DNA of 64,000 bases from Ceratodon purpureus (lineage: Eukaryota > Streptophyta > Bryopsida > Pseudoditrichales > Ditrichaceae): NCBI GenBank assembly GCA_014871385.1, contig CM026427.1:8686344-8750343 (forward strand). The letters are read 5' to 3'. The notes beneath the pieces are model-generated. The model was not told the DNA's origin, searched no databases, and saw only the letters and a list, made by a program, of their open reading frames with translations. The translations under genes were made by a program, and so were the position numbers. Shown piece by piece: positions 62,071 to 64,000 of the stretch; position 1 is the first letter of the stretch; each line of letters starts with the position of its first letter.

Positions 62071-63328
62071 TTCATGCTTGAAAATGTTCAAATCCTTGGA
62101 ATGAAGACTTACCAACATGGTACTTCATTTTTGAGATTTGTTTGTATGAGAAATTAGCAACGAACTAGATTGTTACACTACTGCAGTAGTTTTGCCTGTA
62201 CAACAAGATCCAATTAGCGCAGTACAAGGATTCTTCTGGCTCTAATTAGATTCCCCAGAGCAATCATCTCACTATGGTACAGATGGAAGTTGCCTTTTGT
62301 TGGAAATCTATACATACACAGTATTTCATCAAGATTTCTTATACTATTTAATGATCATTAAATAGTACTTTAATTACACCAATTGTTTGCAAAACAAATA
62401 TCATGTAAAAGTATAGAAATTGACTTCAAAAATTCGTCAAGAATGAAATATTATTAACTTTGAACAGAGTGGGATTGTGTTAAGATGCAAAGATAATTGT
62501 ATTTTCCAAAATATACCAATTACACACCACATTGTAAACAATAATTTGAGTTTCTGAATAGGTCGTTCATATTCATCTTGGACTCGACTGCACATAAACA
62601 TCTCAAGCCTGCCCTGAGGATTACCACAATGAGTGCTGAACCACAGATATAAGTAACAATATCATGTGCTAAGGACCTGGTAACTTAGCACTAAAACTCA
62701 CATAACTTTTCAATCAACATTGTCCTACTCTGGACTAAACTTGTGAACAAATCTACAACCCAACTACCAGCACTATCAAACACTTGAGAGCACTAGTAAC
62801 GCCTCCAGCACTATTATTAATCTTTCATCATTATCATCAGAACATATCTACCCAACTCCAGTTAAAAGCCTGATAGCAGGCCCATGTATTGAAGTCTGAA
62901 GGCCAAAGACATGCTAAGCTTTCACCTCCTGAATCAAAATAACCCTTGTAACAAACTGATCTCCATTACCAGCTTGAATCGCACCACAAAAATGCAACGT
63001 TCATCGGATTGCCATGGTGGTGACTGAAGTGCGCATGAGCAATGTAACTGTAGAGTCACAAAGAATCCGAAGAAGTTCACTGACATGATCCACTCGGAGG
63101 TGATCAATACCCGGGAATATTATCTTTCGAAAATGGAGAAGATCGTGACGTTGTCAGCCTGTCTATAAGTGCACACCATCCATGAGCTCCGATGCATCAA
63201 AGTAGTCGATTAATCATCAAAGTTCACCATCCATGCACACCATCCGCACTGATGCATTTGAAAGTGGTCGATCTTTACATTATTACAGATTACGGTTACT
63301 GTACAAAATTGAGAATCCAGTGTTGGTT
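62071..63328. other. Convergent spacer between allantoinase and the SLC12-like gene
   Basis: 3' flanks of both genes; AT-rich, with no further coding sequence or repeat recognised. Confidence 0.5.
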
Positions 63329-64000
63329 CTAAAGCCCCAGATGCGCCTGTCCTCCCCATAGTTCTTTTCCAGTTCCATGCACCAGGAGCACTCGGTTCAA
63401 TCCTTCGCAAAGCTCCTCGCAGTACTCCATGTATCGATGTGGCACCATGCCCTTGTAGTGGTCAGGCAGATTGATCAGCACCAGCTGCGCATCGCGTGAC
63501 TGCTCCACTATGATGTCGTTCAGCTTCTTCGGGGAGTAGCTCTGGCTAAACGTCTCCCATGTGCGCCGCATCGGCTCGGGGAGGTCTTCAGGTGCAACTG
63601 GGTTGCCGCCTGGAGAGCCCGGGTAGTATTGGCTTGAATGGTGGGAAGCGTCATCATCGGAGTCGTCCTGAAAATCAGAAACGATGGTCTCTCAGAAGAT
63701 GCAACAGGAAAATAATTGGTGGATCAGAAATATCTCTCAGAAGATGTAAAGGAGAAACAATTGATGGGTACAGTACTTCAATTGGGGTGTAAGTGGGTTA
63801 CCTCGTCGCTGTCCGCTGTGTCGAGGTCGGGACGGCCGTCGTCGACCACGATCTCGAGGGGAGTGGCGTCCTCGTCCTCTTTGTGTCCACCGTCAGCCCA
63901 TTGCATTACCTTCTTGATCTTCTTGGGTCGCGGGGTTGTGGCGGCAGGTGCGATGCTGGAGGCGGGATCGGTGGACGTTGAGACAGCCTCTAGCTCGAGT
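63329..64000 (-). CDS. SLC12-family cation-chloride cotransporter, C-terminal part (incomplete at window edge)
   Basis: Two minus-strand exons: the end of one (64000-63802, continuing beyond the window) and the last (63667-63329), joined in frame at GAG|GAC. The last 70 residues match the C terminus of SLC12 transporters: LNDIIVEQSRDAQLVLINLP, then YMEYCEELCEGLNRVLLVHG. Compare the animal pattern LNE..RS.DA.LVLLNMP...[20 protein letters not shown]. Before this lies an acidic, Pro/Ser-rich linker (DDSDDDASHH, KEDEDATPLEIVVDDGRPDL). Members carry K+, Na+ and Cl- together across membranes. The tail does not end in the usual TLFT-like motif of plant CCC1 but in GGQAHLGL, so it may belong to another SLC12 branch. 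The transmembrane part is outside the window. Confidence 0.7.

Overview
The window reads as a nuclear genome segment from a land plant, most likely a moss of the Physcomitrium/Funaria kind. The genes have many short GT-AG introns, the intergenic DNA is AT-rich, and the host gene families are plant families: polyphenol oxidase, BAHD acyltransferase, augmin subunit 4, guanosine deaminase and ER-anchored allantoinase. The species is inferred, not demonstrated. Exon coordinates were derived by hand from reading frame, splice consensus and family knowledge.

Layout. 1-5.1 kb holds no recognisable gene, only decayed coding-like sequence. At 5.2-6.4 kb is an intronless FucP-type sugar permease with a fungal look. 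A truncated copy of its 3' end lies 1.2 kb downstream. At 9.5-11.4 kb (+) is a two-exon secreted polyphenol oxidase, followed convergently at 12.1-14.2 kb (-) by a three-exon BAHD acyltransferase. 14.2-17.3 kb is gene-poor, with diverged short repeats.

17,330-40,438 is one CACTA (En/Spm-type) DNA transposon of about 23.1 kb. It has perfect 16-bp terminal inverted repeats and a TAA target-site duplication. It carries a four-exon TNPD transposase (tnp2, DUF4218 and DUF4216-like domains; - strand) and, head to head with it, a nine-exon TNPA-like protein (Transposase_24-like plus a C-terminal DUF8039-like domain; + strand). Its left 10 kb carries three extra ORF genes (a Cys-rich protein, a leucine-rich helical protein and a 183-aa protein). 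It also carries broken, intron-retaining pieces of two host genes: a PCF11/PCFS4-type CID protein and an IRE-type AGC kinase. All this cargo lies on the same strand as TNPD.

40.4-43.2 kb holds a 737-bp inverted-repeat element and a 226-bp TTAA-flanked MITE-like element. The right side is ordinary host DNA: a zeta-crystallin-type quinone oxidoreductase (43.2-45.3 kb, +), augmin subunit 4 (46.4-49.7 kb, -), guanosine deaminase (51.3-52.7 kb, +), an AT-rich gap with a second TTAA-flanked element, allantoinase (57.1-62.1 kb, +), and the last two exons of an SLC12-like transporter (63.3 kb to the window edge, -).

Guanosine deaminase and allantoinase are two steps of the same purine catabolism/ureide pathway and are neighbouring recognised genes on one strand. 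Polyphenol oxidase and the BAHD enzyme are both phenolic-metabolism genes and lie tail to tail. The most notable system is the large, apparently intact CACTA element that has picked up host gene fragments.
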